A DNA stretch of 64,000 nt from Porodaedalea pini (GCA_002794775.1 NBAY01000048.1:186001-250000), one strand, 5' to 3'. Numbered from the stretch's first letter, positions 23,040-39,099 are shown. Program-made: numbers and translations. Notes: a model not told the origin generated them from the sequence alone.

Positions 23040-26000
23040 CTATGTGCCCTTGAGAAACCGCGGAAACAACTTCCCCATTTTCTGCATCGTAGAGCTTGAC
23101 TGTCTCTTCGTCGAAGCCTGAGACGCTGTGCGCGGCCTCTGGCTAGAGAGCGACGGATGATGAGATAGCCATATGCTTTTGGAGTTCGAGACAGTCGCAG
23201 ATGAGGAGGCATCAGACGAGGCGCTGGATTTATGCCTTTCGAAGGATTTGAAAACTACGTCCCTCCTCGAAGCGTTCCAATACTTGATTACTTTTATCCC
23301 AGAGCCAGAGACGATGTGAGTCCCGTCAGGTGAGAAGGCGACACACAGAACACCGAACATGTGGCCCTTCAAGGGCTGGCTAATAGCTGTTCTGGTCTCT
23401 ACATTCCAGAGTCTGATTGTCTTGTCTTCAGACCCCGAGACTATGCGTGTACCGTCAGGCGAGAAAGCGACTGACAAGACGCTGTCTAACAAAGGCTCGC
23501 CAATAGTCTCCCCGGTCTGTGCATCCCAAAATCTGATTGTCCAATCGTCAGAGCCCGAGATGATGTACCTGCCGTCAGGCGAGAAGGCGATAGACGAGAT
23601 ACCGGACTTGTGCCCTTTCACAAGCATGCCGATAGCTATTCCGGTCTCTGCGTCCCAAAATCTGATCGTTTCATCGCTAGAACCTGAGGCTATGCGCCTG
23701 CCGTCCCGTGAGAAGGCGACTGACGAGACGCTGCCAGTGTGCCCTCTCAAGGGCTTTCCAATAGCCGCCCCGGTCTGCACACCCCAAAGCCTAAGCATCA
23801 TATCATCAGAGCCCGAGGCTATGCGCCTGCCGTCAGGCGAGAAAGCGAAAGACAGGACATTATCGCTATGCCTTTTCAAGGGCTTGCTGGTAGCCGCGCC
23901 AGTCTGTGCATCCAAAATTCTGATCGTCTTATCACTAGAACCCGAGACTATATGCTTGCCGTCAGACGAGAAGGCGACAGACGAGACGCTGTCGCTTTGT
24001 CTTATCAAGGGCTCGGTGATAGCTTCTCCAGTCCTTGCATCTCAAATTCGAATAGTGCCATCGTCACAGCCCGAGACTATGTGCCTGCCATCAGGCGTGT
24101 AGGCGACAGATGAGACGCCAGACATGTGTCCTTCGAAGGTGCTACATACAACCATCCCACTATTCGCATGCCAGACTAAGAGCGTATGCGGATCTGAGAC
24201 TTGCATTGCTTTTCTCTAATTGTTGCGATGGTGTTCAGTTAGAGTAAATGAGCGATATCATATACTTGGGGGGAGACCCACCTCTTTGACTGACAACTCA
24301 AGCGCATCACTCTTTGCCTCCTCCTCGTTGTGACCTTGACTCTGATCGGTGAACATAGGAAAAGAATCATCCGCTGACGAGAATCTATCCAGCTCCCCGT
24401 GAAGACTGTCGGCATCTAGATCATCTTGTTGTTTAAGCCCTTCTTGATTCATATATACCGATTGCCTTATGGTGCTCCTTACAGTGTCCACAGACAATTT
24501 CCTTTGATCATTGTCATCGGTGGAGCTGTTTGTTGCAAGCCCTAAGCCTGGGCGTGCTATAAATATTATGAATGACCGGCGACCCTGTCAGCGGTCGATC
24601 ACAGTGCAGTTGTAAGAAAGAATAGACCGACCTAGCTGAAAGTTAGTCTCAGATACATCGTCCATTGGCACAATATCATCGACAACAACCTGCGGAACTG
24701 GTCCTCCAATTAAGAACTCGTGGTAATCGGGATGCAGAATTAGATCCGACGCTTGTAATTCTCCTTCGCGTTCCAAGTCGTGGACAGGGTCCTGACTCGC
24801 AGCGCTTTTCTGCTTTTGAAAATCCCGCAAGTCTGCCAGGACCGAGGCCATGTCAGTGCGGATTTCGGGACTGTAATTCCAGCAACGTCGACATATTTCC
24901 CAGTAAATCTCCAGATTCGCGGACGATGGAGGAAGAGAAGGCAGCTCAAGCCTTATAATAGCTGATGATACTTGTGCTTCCCTGAGGTGCTGATAAGGCC
25001 GCTGCCGTGTGAGGAGTTCCTGTGACTCTTCGAGTCAAGTAGCTATCGTGTCTATTCAACGAAGCTACTCACGAAGACATTCATACCGAAAGCCCATACG
25101 TCAACTTTCGCAGAATAACCTATGTATTCGTCCTCCCGTGCCACAGGCTCGTAAGCCAGATGGCGCATTGTGCCCTTAGGTTCGTAGCTGAGGTTTGCCA
25201 AGCTTCGACTGGCAGAGACCATACGTGCACAACCGAAGTCACAGATGAGAGCCTCGCCTGAGTCAGAAACAAGGATGTTGTCCTGGGCGGGAGCTGATAA
25301 GCCGTGAACTTACTCATATAAGAATAGACTAACTCACTAATTTAACATCTGAATGGACCACACCCTTATCATGCAGGTACGCGAGGCCTTCAGCGGTCCC
25401 AACAACCTGAACCCTTCGTCACAGTAGTATTTGAGTACGACGACAACTGACGTACCAGCTGCATCACATCACATTTCAGATTTGCATTGACATACAACCA
25501 TGCCGATCCCTTGTCCATCTATTGAGATACGAGCAGTGGGTAGTCGGATATGTCATCAAAAGCAAAACCTAGCAGGGGAAGAACGTTGTCATGCTTCAAC
25601 TTCGACCACACATATATTTCTTTCTCAAAAAGCTAAGATTATTGTTAGTATATGAATAGGTTGCCGCGAGAAGATTAGAGGAGATACGTACTAGTTTTAT
25701 GTCCTCCTTCAAGTAAAAGTGCAGTCGTTTGATTGCAACCCTAACCTTTCCTCGACTGTCGAAGGCACAGCGTGCTTTAGAGATGTCACCATAAGTTTCG
25801 CCGCTAACAACTCTGGACTCCTTGAAGACGGCGCGTCCGGAGAGATCAAGGTGAGTCAGTTCTGCAAGAATCCCAGGAAGGATATAGTGAAGCGGATTCG
25901 AGTCTGGGCTTGATTCTTCATAGTCGGAGTCAGAGTCTCCTCCTTCCGTGGGTTTAGGTTGACTTTCAGTGAACATGGGTGAAGAGAGTGAGTTGTGGAC

Positions 26001-26066
26001 TGGCACAATAAGCAGGATGGAGGACACGATGTGTAGGCCATCAAGAGGCGATGAAGTAGAGTTCAA
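23040..26066 (-). pseudogene. TKL-like kinase with WD40 repeats, copy C
   Basis: This is the most complete family member. An acidic N-terminus leads to LAELTHLDLSG and a glycine loop SGETYGDIS with VAIKRLHFYL. Then come EIYVWSKLKHDNVLPLLGFA, VVHSDVK, LICDFGCARM, VDVWAFGMNVF and a C-lobe ending RTDMASVLADLRD. An acidic linker (24590-24260) precedes about eight WD40 blades (24180-23260; FSPDGRRIASGSDDMMLRLW is typical) and a Ser-rich tail ending at 23040. Two stops interrupt it: TAG at 25519-25521 (SQ*MDKG, Glu-Trp in relatives) and TGA at 24042-24044 (IRI*DARTG, Trp expected). The second splits the propeller, leaving 24008-23040 as an open WD40-only frame. The start is uncertain (26066 or about 25985). 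Confidence 0.85.
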
Positions 26067-26309
26067 CCATTCATTCTATTCTTAGCTTCATGATGTTTGC
26101 CTCAAGTGCAAGGCAAAAGCCGACAATGAAAGATGTTCTGATTTTGAGGTTGGCAGGGGCCGGTGAGGTTTTTAGCCGAGGACCATATCAAACGAACTTG
26201 AACGCGTAAACAAAACCAAATAGTTCTGGATCACGTGTGCGCGGCGTGTGGACTTCCCTCATCGGATCGACACGCTCTTCTGTGTTTCTACCTGAGGAAC
26301 CCATCTTCG

Positions 26310-26900
26310 AGAGAATGGCAAGCAACTAGAATTCGTCATTTTTTGATGATATCACCCGCCGCACTAGTTTCTTCAGCAAATTTCATTGGATATTCGAGAG
26401 TTTGATGGCATAGACCAGAGAACTACGGCTAACGTTGGCAGGCTCTGTTAGCTCTTGCAGAGGGAATCATCTTATTCCGCATGAGTATGCCTTTCCTACA
26501 TGTGAAAACATGGTTGTTGAGCGCCTGCCTTGATTCAACCCGCCGCCGCCGTATCTCCAGCGAGGATGAAGGCCTGAAACCAAATCCATGGATTGCCGTA
26601 AGTTATGTCACATTTCGTCTGCGATGGATGTACTTAATTTGCATGTATCTAATGTCCAGGAGCCGGTGAAGACTCTCCCGAAGAGTGCTACTTGAGTTCG
26701 TGGGCTTTGGAGTCGGAGACAGACGTGGAATCCGGACTTGGTCATCTCTTAGATGTGTTTGATTTCTCTGGAGACTCTGATGACTCTGAGTTCTCCAGTA
26801 GAGACTTTGATGCGGATCCTGCAGAAGGTTCGGAGAGTGAGATAGCAATGCTCTTAGGCCTGCAGAATGGAGGCTTTGAGTCTTGAAGAGATGAATCTGG
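26310..26900 (+). pseudogene. Relic of an F-box gene
   Basis: CGAGAGAATGGCAAGCAACT at about 26310 matches the 5' coding end of the F-box gene at 21222 (RENGKQL) but soon reaches a stop. Near 26545-26600 and 26660-26900 the end of exon 1, the GT-AG intron and the final exon are recognisable, including GAGCCGGTGAAGACTC and AGCAATGCTCTTAGG. The central ~1.2 kb is missing. A 120-bp acidic insert-like stretch lies in the last exon compared with the intact gene. It sits next to kinase copy C, as the intact gene sits next to copy B. Confidence 0.7.
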
Positions 26901-27559
26901 ACATGCATTCAACGTGCAATTATATTTTCACGGTCAAATTTTGTATGGCCCTTCACACTGAACGATGAGACTGATGCCGGTGGAAAACGAAATGAACGGT
27001 TTTAAATTTTGCCTCTCCTAACCAACTAGGCATGCAAATGATAGCCATTCCTGTCGCATTAATATTGATAATATATGTTGCAACTCCCCCTTCTTCCTCT
27101 TCTTTTTGTTCAGCGGCAATGTTTTCGCGTACTTAGTCATCCCCACCGTGGAATGACCGATTGCTCAACTGTCCTAGGCAATAAACACAATTCGTTCGCG
27201 TTCTGAGGTATGCCTCGAATAGTAGTCAAATTGCATTGCGTCAATACGGATGGTCGATGGAATGTGCCGTACGTTTTACAGTCATACATGTGTTTAGAGG
27301 AAAGCGGGGAGCATGAAGAAAATTGAGGGAAAATAGCAAGAAAATTTCACGCAACGCGCCTGGCGCCGTGCGCTGGGCCCAAGCTCTCGTGCCGACAACC
27401 ACCAAGAAGTGTGTATCCGCGAAGCTGAAAGAAGTAGAAGTGAGAAAGTGTCAATCAACATGATGCCACTCGGCCTGCCGCAGCAACAGTATCTGTCCGT
27501 GCATTCGTTTCGTCTCGTTCACTCGTTCGTTCGCAGCTCAATTCGCCGGTCGTCCATCG
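26901..27559. other. Intergenic, no gene recognised
   Basis: Mostly AT-rich, then GC-rich towards the MAP kinase 3' end. No supported coding sequence. Confidence 0.5.
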
Positions 27560-28914
<1,355 letters not shown>

Positions 28915-31120
28915 TGCAGGACGTTTGAATAGGATAGGTCGACAACGGCGACACGGACGAACGAGGGGGAGGGGAACGAAGAGTCAAAGAACAAGAGGTG
29001 GCACACCAAGAACAAGGCCGCGCGGAAGAGGTAGTTTTGAGGTGAGTGACAGGGGTAACGAGGACGTGACGATATATGCGGACAATTGTAGTAGCCCATT
29101 CAGTTCGCTAACAACTGAGCCCGTGGATTTTCTATGCTGCCATTCGATCCATTCTATGGCGATGAAACGCTGCTGTTTGTATCCTGGCAACCGTCGACGA
29201 GCGACTTGCTGGTGGTAAGAGCCTGAGAGAGCCTCTCTCTCTTGTGATATGTCTATCAATGCTATCAAGGCCTGTCAGACGCTTCGCAGCTTCACCAGTG
29301 TATTAGCCGAGTCAAGGTGGTCTCTCATTCTGGAGCTGTCGACGTCCCAGAGCAGTGGAGGCGATTGCGATTGCGAATCACAGTCGATGTATGCTATGCT
29401 ATGTTATGCTCATCCCCTTGGCGATCGCAAGAACCACTGAGCACGCTCCCCACAGTCACGTCCAATCCCGACTCTCCCCTTCCGACGCTCGGACTCGATA
29501 CTCCAGCATGAGCAGCAACCGGATCCGCGCCCGCATGCAACGACGTGAAGCACCAAATGATAGCGAGAAATCTGTATTTGTCTCTCCATTTTCCATCACT
29601 CGCGAAGCCATCGAGAGTTACTCACAAATGAGGACTGCAACGCGTAGGTAATTGACCGTTGAATCTAAATTCTGGGTCAGGACGAACAAATCATGACGAG
29701 ACTCTGTGGTCATCTACAAGTTGAGCTGCAAACTCTCCGTCGATGATTGCAACGAGCAATCGAACATGCCTCTAACACGGACCATCCAATTTTCATGATG
29801 GTGAGAAGTCTTTCAAACGCTCTTTTCGCTCGGACCTGGCGCGCTACCCCGGCGTCGCTCCTTTGCTCGCCTCTGTTCACTTCTGGGCAGCCGCGAAGTT
29901 CCTATCACGGTCTCACGCCCCCTGATGATGCCAACTGTCCACATTCTCCACGTACTGCATACCAGTTCCTCTGAAGAGAGCACTGGCAGTGCTGAACATC
30001 ATCGATCCGTGATGAGGTTGCTAGCCTACTACGACTCTGCGTACCGCGGTGACCGACGCGATGTCTGTCTCGCGCTGCACAGCTTGGGGGCCCTCGTGAA
30101 CTCTGCGCTGATCCGCCGGCCCTATCCATGACAAGCGGGAGCACGTCCAGGATTTAGGATTTAGCGCCGCTCGATACCTGACACCTTACGCTGAGTCCTC
30201 GATCCCGAACGCGTCTCGATCAGTGTTTCGCGGTAGAAGTCATCAATTCAGGCCCGCTCCGCACCTCTCGGTATCATATCTCATCTCGTTTGATTGCGCA
30301 GCAGCCGCGTTCCATTAGCCAAGCACTCATAAGTACGAATGCGTACTCTCTCTCGGATATAGCATCCATATGAACAAGATCTCGGCGGTTCACAAGTTCA
30401 TAAGTCGACGCTATGTTTAACTCGATCATTGCTAGGCTCATTAATCTATCTACTTATCTTGCACTGGAATTAGGTCTCCGAATCGGTACCCGCTCACCAT
30501 GTGATGCGATGTTACCACCGGTAGTTGCTTAGCTAGATACATGCCGTGCTAATTATGCATTTCAGAAGGATCGAAAAATCACGGGCTCTCACAGAGTCAC
30601 AGCCGATCAGCGCTGCTCTATCTCTCTCAGTTCGTGATGACCGCGTAGCTATTTCCCCGTGTTGACGGAGAGTTGTAGTCTGTGAGTTCTGATAGATATA
30701 AATGACTGAGCTATGGTAGACGTGTAGATGTACCCTTCGATAAGTAGTAGCCTCCATCTCCGATAATCCAAGCGCCGTTTGAGAGCTTAGACTTGTCTTT
30801 TTGGATGTCGGTCCTCCCGTGACAGAACCATAAATTTGTCTTACATCATACGTACAGCGTGTTGTTTACGCGTTGTTTTGGTACGTGGCGTTAGCCGCGC
30901 ATGGCCACTGGCCGGCTTAACAAGTATACCTGTATGTACGGAATACAAAAAACTTTTAAGTGGGTCCCTGTAGCTACTCTGAGACTTGAATTGAAGAATG
31001 TCGTAGTACAAATACAGGTAGGTACCGCAAGTGAGGCAGTCAAGTGTTGTCCAAACCTTTGTTTCGCGGAGTAACGGATTATCACATGACTTCCTCTCTT
31101 ATGGTACCCGGCTGTAGGAC
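28915..31120. other. Long intergenic region with one weak candidate ORF
   Basis: 28915-29500 should hold the promoter of the first MAP kinase. At 29508 a frame begins MSSNRIRARMQRREAPNDSE and runs 48 codons to a stop beside a GTAATT. Possible continuations lie to about 30131 on the plus strand, but I could not join them convincingly. 30140-31120 shows no gene, repeat or RNA structure that I recognise. Confidence 0.4.
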
Positions 31121-32341
31121 CTAGTTCTTTCCCGGCTTGACAGCATATATCTGATATGAACCGACAAACTCGTTGAGATTGACATTCTGGATCCTTTTCT
31201 TTCTTTCCTCTGAGACATCAACGCTGCCGTCGGTGCTCTGAGTCGAGGCACAACATCCAGCGATAGCAGTTTGAGTACTACCTCCGCAAGACTGAGTTGT
31301 TTGAGTCGGGGCGCAGCATCCTACGGGCCAGGAAATCCGTAAGCACCTGCATGCTGTATATGCGGAGTCAACATGAACTTACCCGAGCTGGTAGAAGGTT
31401 TAGAGTTGTCTGCGCTGCTGCCATTGGTGCCCGTCTGCAATATCCCGTCTTTGTAGACGTTTAGATCCTTGTCGGTATTCACGATGACGATGTCTGAGTA
31501 AAGCATTTGATCAGCCTTTCTGCTCCCTTAAGCTTGTTCTTCATGACAACCTCCCACATACCGGAGAACCCAGCCTCTCTCAACCATCGCTCATACTCCC
31601 CAACCTCGCTCGCCCCGCTCACACACCCGATATACAAGCCGGCATCCTCCCGGATTTCCACAGGCAACTCCCTCTTTGCCAGGATATCCGAAATGGATGT
31701 GCGACCGCCCGGAACAAGCAACCGGAAGATCTCGGCGAAGACGAGCGGCTTCTGTGCATCCGGGACGAGGTTGATCACGCAGTTGGAGGTAATGACGTTC
31801 GCGCTGGAGGACGGGAGTGGGATAGACGTGATGTTTGATTTGACCTTTCGAGCATGGTGAGTATATGCAGAGTTAGTATGAGCTAGATGTATGAGAAGCG
31901 GAGGGCCGTACGAATTCGACGTTTGTGTAGCCTCCCTTTTTGGCATTTCGGCGCGCCAGGTCGAGCATGTCGTCCGTCATATCGATGCCAATCGCCTTAC
32001 CGCTCGGACCGACTTTCTTGGCTGCCAGAAACACGTCCAGACCTCCTCCGGACCCGAGGTCGATCATAGTCTCTCCCTAAAATATCGCGATTTTCAAGTA
32101 AGACACAAGCCCGACTATCGAAAGAGATAGGGAGAAATACAAGATTGAGGTTTGCAGTTGCGAGCGGATTTCCGCAGGAAAGTCCGAGATTTGCGTTTGT
32201 GGGGAGGGAGGATAGCTCATCGGGGGAGTATCCAAAGGCGCTGGCGACGAGCGTGTTGTAGCTCGAGTAGTCGGACGACTCGTTCGACTTTACGTGTGAG
32301 CCGTAACTGGACTGTACGAGTGTGTCGATTGCGGTTGACAT
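31121..32341 (-). CDS. Arsenite methyltransferase-like SAM-dependent enzyme (possible frameshift)
   Basis: Four exons (32341-32141, 32076-31912, 31844-31383, 31320-31121) encode an ArsM/AS3MT-like protein. Motifs are [29 protein letters not shown] (substrate-binding Cys region), the SAM motif [27 protein letters not shown], and [14 protein letters not shown] with its Cys. GGRTSISDI and [10 protein letters not shown] with a further Cys follow. The tail has paired cysteines (GCCAPTQ, AGCCAST). Known family members transfer methyl groups from SAM to As(III). In exon 3 the frame breaks at 31512-31522: one frame ends KCFTQTSSS, while the continuation [12 protein letters not shown] is in another. 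It looks like a 2-nt insertion (or a sequence error) and would remove the Cys-rich tail. Confidence 0.8.
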
Positions 32342-32910
32342 TTCTGTAACTGTGGTGTGCGAGAGGTAGGTTAAGTTGGTTTATATATAACGAGTCGGAA
32401 GGTCGATGGATTCAGAGCTGGGTGATAAGTCTTGGTAAGTTGCTTTATAACGCTGATGGATGCCTGAGTCAGGATTTCTATCTCATGATCAGGCTGTCCC
32501 TGTGTAATTTGCACACGTGCACACTTCAAAATTTCTCGGCATGCTTAAGCTTGGCTTCAAACTTTCAGCATATTGTACAGCTTGTTATTGAATAAGCGGA
32601 ACCTCATGAACATTAAGACATGACGAACGGATGGACAAATCAACGAAGGCTTTCGAGCCCCATAAGAACGAAAAATACATAATTTTGCAGGAGGGCTGAG
32701 AGGAGGGACTGAACGGCGACATAGCATAGCCAGCAGACGAGGTATAGGTCTCATTATAATAAGGTATCGGTGCCGGGCCAAGCATCGCCGTCTCCCGTCT
32801 ATGAGCTGTTGGAACGGCCTAGGCGGAGGAAGGAGCGCGCTGTGAGCTGGGTGGAGTGGAGGGTTGATCATAATTATGGTGGTATGAGCGGGGAGGAGAA
32901 AACGGGGTAT

Positions 32911-34693
<1,783 letters not shown>

Positions 34694-36268
34694 TGTTCGG
34701 CGGTGCTTTACGTTGTTTGTTGTCGTCGTTGTGGATGATGCCGGTGCTGGCGGCAAAGGAGGTGATGGTCGATGAAGAAGTGCACAAAGACAAGGGCAGA
34801 GGTGAGGAATGGACAGCCTACTGAAAGTGAAAGGGACCCATTTATAAATACCATATACAGCCCGGGCACGTCAACGGGTCACGGATCTTTTTATGACCCG
34901 CAGCGGGGCGGCCCGCCGGCTTAGCACTGCTTTCGTGGGAAATAGCAGGGTATACAGACGAAATATTAATGGGTGTTTGAAAGTATGTAAGCCTTATTAG
35001 TATTAATTCCTTGAAATTGGAGTTTCTGAGGGCATTGAACTTCTAGGTCTGGAATATTAATGATGTAGAGTTATAAGCTATCTCTCTTCAAAATCATTTT
35101 TAAAGAGTAAAAGAGAGCCAAAAATTTCAAGTGAATATCTATGCAGAATAAAAATGTCCCCACGGCGCCTTAGTGCCGCACTCCTCGGCATCGCATCCCA
35201 AGCCTCTGGTTTCTATAAGATCGGAGCCCCACTTACCGTTGCGTATCTGCGCATTACAAAACTTCATTGCGGGCATATAATCCAACGCCAAGCATTTTCT
35301 TGACCTGTCTTGACGAGAAAAGATGAAACATTTGAACTGTTCAGGCAGTCTAGATTATGTTGTAGGACGCCCTGGTTTTTGCTTGAGTCAGTCAGTTTCA
35401 GTCGAACTACAGTAGCAGCTAAGGTACGAAGAAACTTCACATGACGGCTGCTCCTTCGCATCCTATTTCATCTCGTTCAGGGGAAGCAAAGCACACCGAG
35501 ACATACGGGTTACGAGGCATATCGTTACACGTTCTCTCAGGCTCCTAACGACCGACGCTGATAAATTTAAAATGCCTCGAGATTGATTTTACTGCCGCAT
35601 AGACTCAATAAGAAGCGTATCCTTTGCGTACTTATCACTGAAAGATTGAGCAAGAAGTGATAAAGAAGCTAGAGCAAAACTGCAGAAAAGGGTCCTGGCA
35701 GTACGAGCCTCCGGAGTATGGTATAAATGCATTTTACAGTAATTATCTAATGGAATGCCTCATGACACCGTCCTGGTTGCTCTCCAAGGCATCCAAATAT
35801 TAATGCTTGGCGAAACAGCTTTGCAATAAATTTAAACATTTCCCTTGCCGTTTCTATGCATTTGTAGGTCATGCAGCCGAGAAAGCCTACTTTTGATATA
35901 AGTACCAGAAGCCTGTCCTCTCAATTCCTCATGTTTTTCAGTTTTTTAATCTGGCTCTTATAATTCAGAGTCCGGGTGGACTTATCAAGGCGGAATTTGA
36001 ACAACATGCAGCTCAGAAGGGCTATTGTCCTTAGGCTTGTAAATCGCACACATAAATTCAGAAAAGCTAATGTAAGCATAGTGAAATCGCTAGGCTATCG
36101 TATTAATTAGCATTGCAGTTGTCTCACTTAGAAGAATTTCTTCATTCCTAACAATTAGTGAGTTTCCTTGAAGTTTGAGGCTTTGGCCACACACAGAAGC
36201 AAGCGGTGGCAGTGCACCAATATACTGTAAGACGCGTCCTTGCGCGTCGCGTGTCTCGCACTCCCACC
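34694..36268. other. Intergenic, promoter region of the second MAP kinase
   Basis: A GC-rich stretch at 34860-34930 is followed by about 1.3 kb of AT-rich sequence. No coding region, repeat family or RNA is recognised. Confidence 0.5.
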
Positions 36269-36855
36269 ATGCCGCCAATGTAAGTATGTCGTCGCTCATC
36301 ATAACCATATGGTTCTTGATACAAGTTTTCAGAAAAGACAAATATACAATCCATTCCAAGGCGGTCGTGTGCCAGGACGTCGAGCTGAAGGGTGACATTA
36401 CCATCGGCTCAGGGACGGTCGTGCACCCCAAAGCGTCCATATTCGCCATCGCCGGGCCCATTTTCATCGGTGCAAACAATGTTATCGAAGAAAACGCGGT
36501 CATAGTTAACCGGCGGCGTGAGCCCATGCGCATTGGTGACGACAACCTCATCGAGATCGGCGCGCGTGTCGAGTGCCCTGCGATCGGCGACCGCAACACC
36601 ATATGTACCAAGGCGCGGGTGCACCATACCGTGCGCCTCGGAAGCTACTGCGTCGTCGGAGTGCGCTGCCTTGTTGCACTTCCTGAAGACGAGACTGTGG
36701 ATGATTATACGGTGTTTTTCGGTCCCGAGGCAGAGAGGCGGACGTGGAGCGGACGAGGCAAGGTGCAGGAGGCCGACTTGAGGAGGAAGCATATTGATTA
36801 CCTCAAGGAAACTTTGCCAAAGTTTAATAGGCAAAGGAAAGGGGATGCTTCGTAG
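36269..36855 (+). CDS. Dynactin subunit 6 (p27) homologue
   Basis: Exon 1 is only 11 nt (36269-36279, M-P-P-I), followed by a 53-nt intron and exon 2 (36333-36855), giving 177 residues. Hexapeptide-repeat beta-helix sequence is evident: IHSKAVVCQDVELKGDITIG, GTVVHPKASIFAIAGPIFIG and NNVIEENAVIVN. The tail is FFGPEAERR then LRRKHIDYLKETLP, matching dynactin p27. This subunit caps the pointed-end complex of dynactin, the dynein cofactor that moves cargo along microtubules. The start was chosen because the splice gives a family-sized protein beginning just before the conserved IHSKAVV; the longer unspliced frame adds an unrelated N-terminus. Confidence 0.88.
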
Positions 36856-37156
36856 TAGACTATTGGTATGTTGGTCTCTACACTATTGAGAACATCGACG
36901 TAATGACCGGTGGTTCCAGATGTTGTACTGTCCTTTTTCACTTTTGCCGTTTGTGTGACTTACATCTAATAGATACCTTCTTAATGCGCGCATAATCTCA
37001 AGAATTCTCCTTGGCTCTCTACTTCCGCCGTCAGAGATGACCATATAGCCTAATTTTTTTAAACCAAGTCGCATACGTTGGCGACAAAAGACGTTCTACG
37101 ACATTACAGAACCGGTTAGACATTGAGAGATATCAACTTTGACTGTCCAAAATCTT

Positions 37157-38856
37157 TTATGAGATATAATGGACATCAATGTGGGGGGTACGGTCTTTGA
37201 TAACCAACCGAACGAGCGCGCCGCTGTAATCATCAAAAAACAGCCTCAAATAATCCTCGCGAACTCTTTGAGAAAGAGGAGCGTGAAATATCTCGCCATC
37301 CTCGTCTATCCCTGCAAGATAGCAGTTAATTGCTGAATGAACCTCTTGTGGTGCGTTCCGGGTCCGCAGAGGCGGTATGTTATCGGTAAAATCGATCACC
37401 ACTTGGCCGGTCCGATGTGCTGTTGCCCCCACCCTCGATGGGGGAAGTTCCATGAAAGCGACTCCGTCTAAAGGACATTTAGGCATTGAGCGGTGCACAA
37501 GGCGGAAGGGCAATGGGCTGGCTTCTGCGGTGTCCTGCAGATCGAATACAAACGAATCCGCTATGATATACGGCTTTCTCGAGGCTTCGATATCGATGTA
37601 TGCCATGACAGATGCTTGGATCACCCTCGAGGAGCCAAAGCGGGCTGAGTCATATAGAGCAAGGTTGACGACATCAGATATTCTAATGCCACGAATCAGA
37701 GGACGGAGTGTAGCGGAAGACTTTTCGATATCGTCGAAGTTAATGACCATTGATCGAAGGTCATTGAATTGTTGAAGAGGGAACGTTCCAATACCGATTT
37801 GCTGAGCGACTCCGTGATCGTCTAGTATGTAGAACAGGTGACCGCGCATGATCTGCATCTCTCGATACCGCAGAGCTCGTCCCTAGAACAAAGTTATCGC
37901 TGCAAAGGCATGATAACGTGGAGTAAATGATGAAAACGCACGACAACCACTTCAATCAATCGGTTTGAGCGCCAGTTCCAGATAAGCAATGAACGAACTT
38001 GATTCGAGCTGATGCTCGCAATACCGAACTCCCCGCCCAGCACCGTGCTAGTTAATGCTGTGAGAGTATTTCGCTCTCTAGGGCTTTCGCTAGCACCAAT
38101 CTTCCGGACCTGGACCTCCTGCTCTGGGTAATAATCCAGTTGAAAAAGCTCGAGCACGCTAAAATCCACAACTGAGACTCGTATAAGGAGGAGTCAATTT
38201 TTATTTTTACTGACACTGCCCCTGTCCCGAAGCTTAAGAAAGCATGCAGGATCAATAAGGAATGCTCGGACTGAGCTTCAAGAGCAAACTTCTGTGACTT
38301 CATAGAGCCGGCAATTGACTGAGAATTACCCCACTGGCAAATGCATTGGCCTGTCTGCACACTAAAGACTTTAAACCCGTTTTTAATCATGACGAGGTGC
38401 TTCCCTCCAGGGGCTAGTTGAATACCACCGCCGCGGTCTATCCCAGGCCATCTCGCCAAAGCAGAAAGGTCTTGCTGTGCCATCAATTGAACAGACTGTA
38501 TTCGCGTCTCCGGACTTGCCATTGCACCTTTTTTACATATCTCGAACCAACGAATAGCCCTCGTCACTGTAGAGCGAAGCTCCGAGTAGGAAAGCTGCTT
38601 GACGTCTACGTAAGGAGGCAGATCTGGAGCACAGGCCTGGTCGAGAAGTTGGAGCTGTACAAGCCAGAGATGTCGCGTAGCTACGATTGATCGCAGCACA
38701 CTGCATGTCTTTTGCACGATATGGAACTTGAATTCAAAAATTTAGGTTGTGATGTGCAAGGGAAAGGCTCACTTGCTCTACTGCCAGAATATCATAGACC
38801 CGCATCAGATAGAAAACGTTGAGAAGTATATCTCTGGGAATATCGACCAGTCTCAT
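37157..38856 (-). CDS. F-box domain protein
   Basis: Starts MRLVDIPRDILLNVFYLM at 38856, an N-terminal F-box motif (IP.DIL..VF..). After a 46-nt intron it continues FHIVQKTCSVLRSIVATRHLW, the usual second half of the F-box. The middle (GGIQLAPGGKHLVMIKNG, VFSVQTGQCICQW) has weak beta-propeller character. Further introns lie near 38165-38200 and 37880-37950. The C-terminal part (37858-37157) is a clean 230-codon frame ending VHYIS. It is probably a substrate receptor of an SCF ligase. It differs clearly from the F-box gene at 21222. Exon joins in the 37850-38260 interval are approximate. Confidence 0.78.
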
Positions 38857-39099
38857 CGTTATGGACTATGATTTAAGCACTAAGAGTAGGCCTGACTTCA
38901 AGTAGAGCGTAACAATATTGCACAATCTACAGTAACCCTGAGTCGGAGTTGAAACGTGCGGTTTGGTCACGTGGAGACGGAGGCTGCACATTTTCAAGTC
39001 GCTACAGAACTTGCTCTGAATCGCTAACAGCTTGCCGTGGCCGCTGGGAAACTCGCTAGCGACTACTAAATCTCAGACTCTTCGCAAAATTACTGAGTA

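Noticed and set aside
29508..30131. Possible small gene starting MSSNRIRARMQRREAP
   Set aside because: No domain, no convincing splice continuation and no clear codon bias; mentioned only within the intergenic entry.
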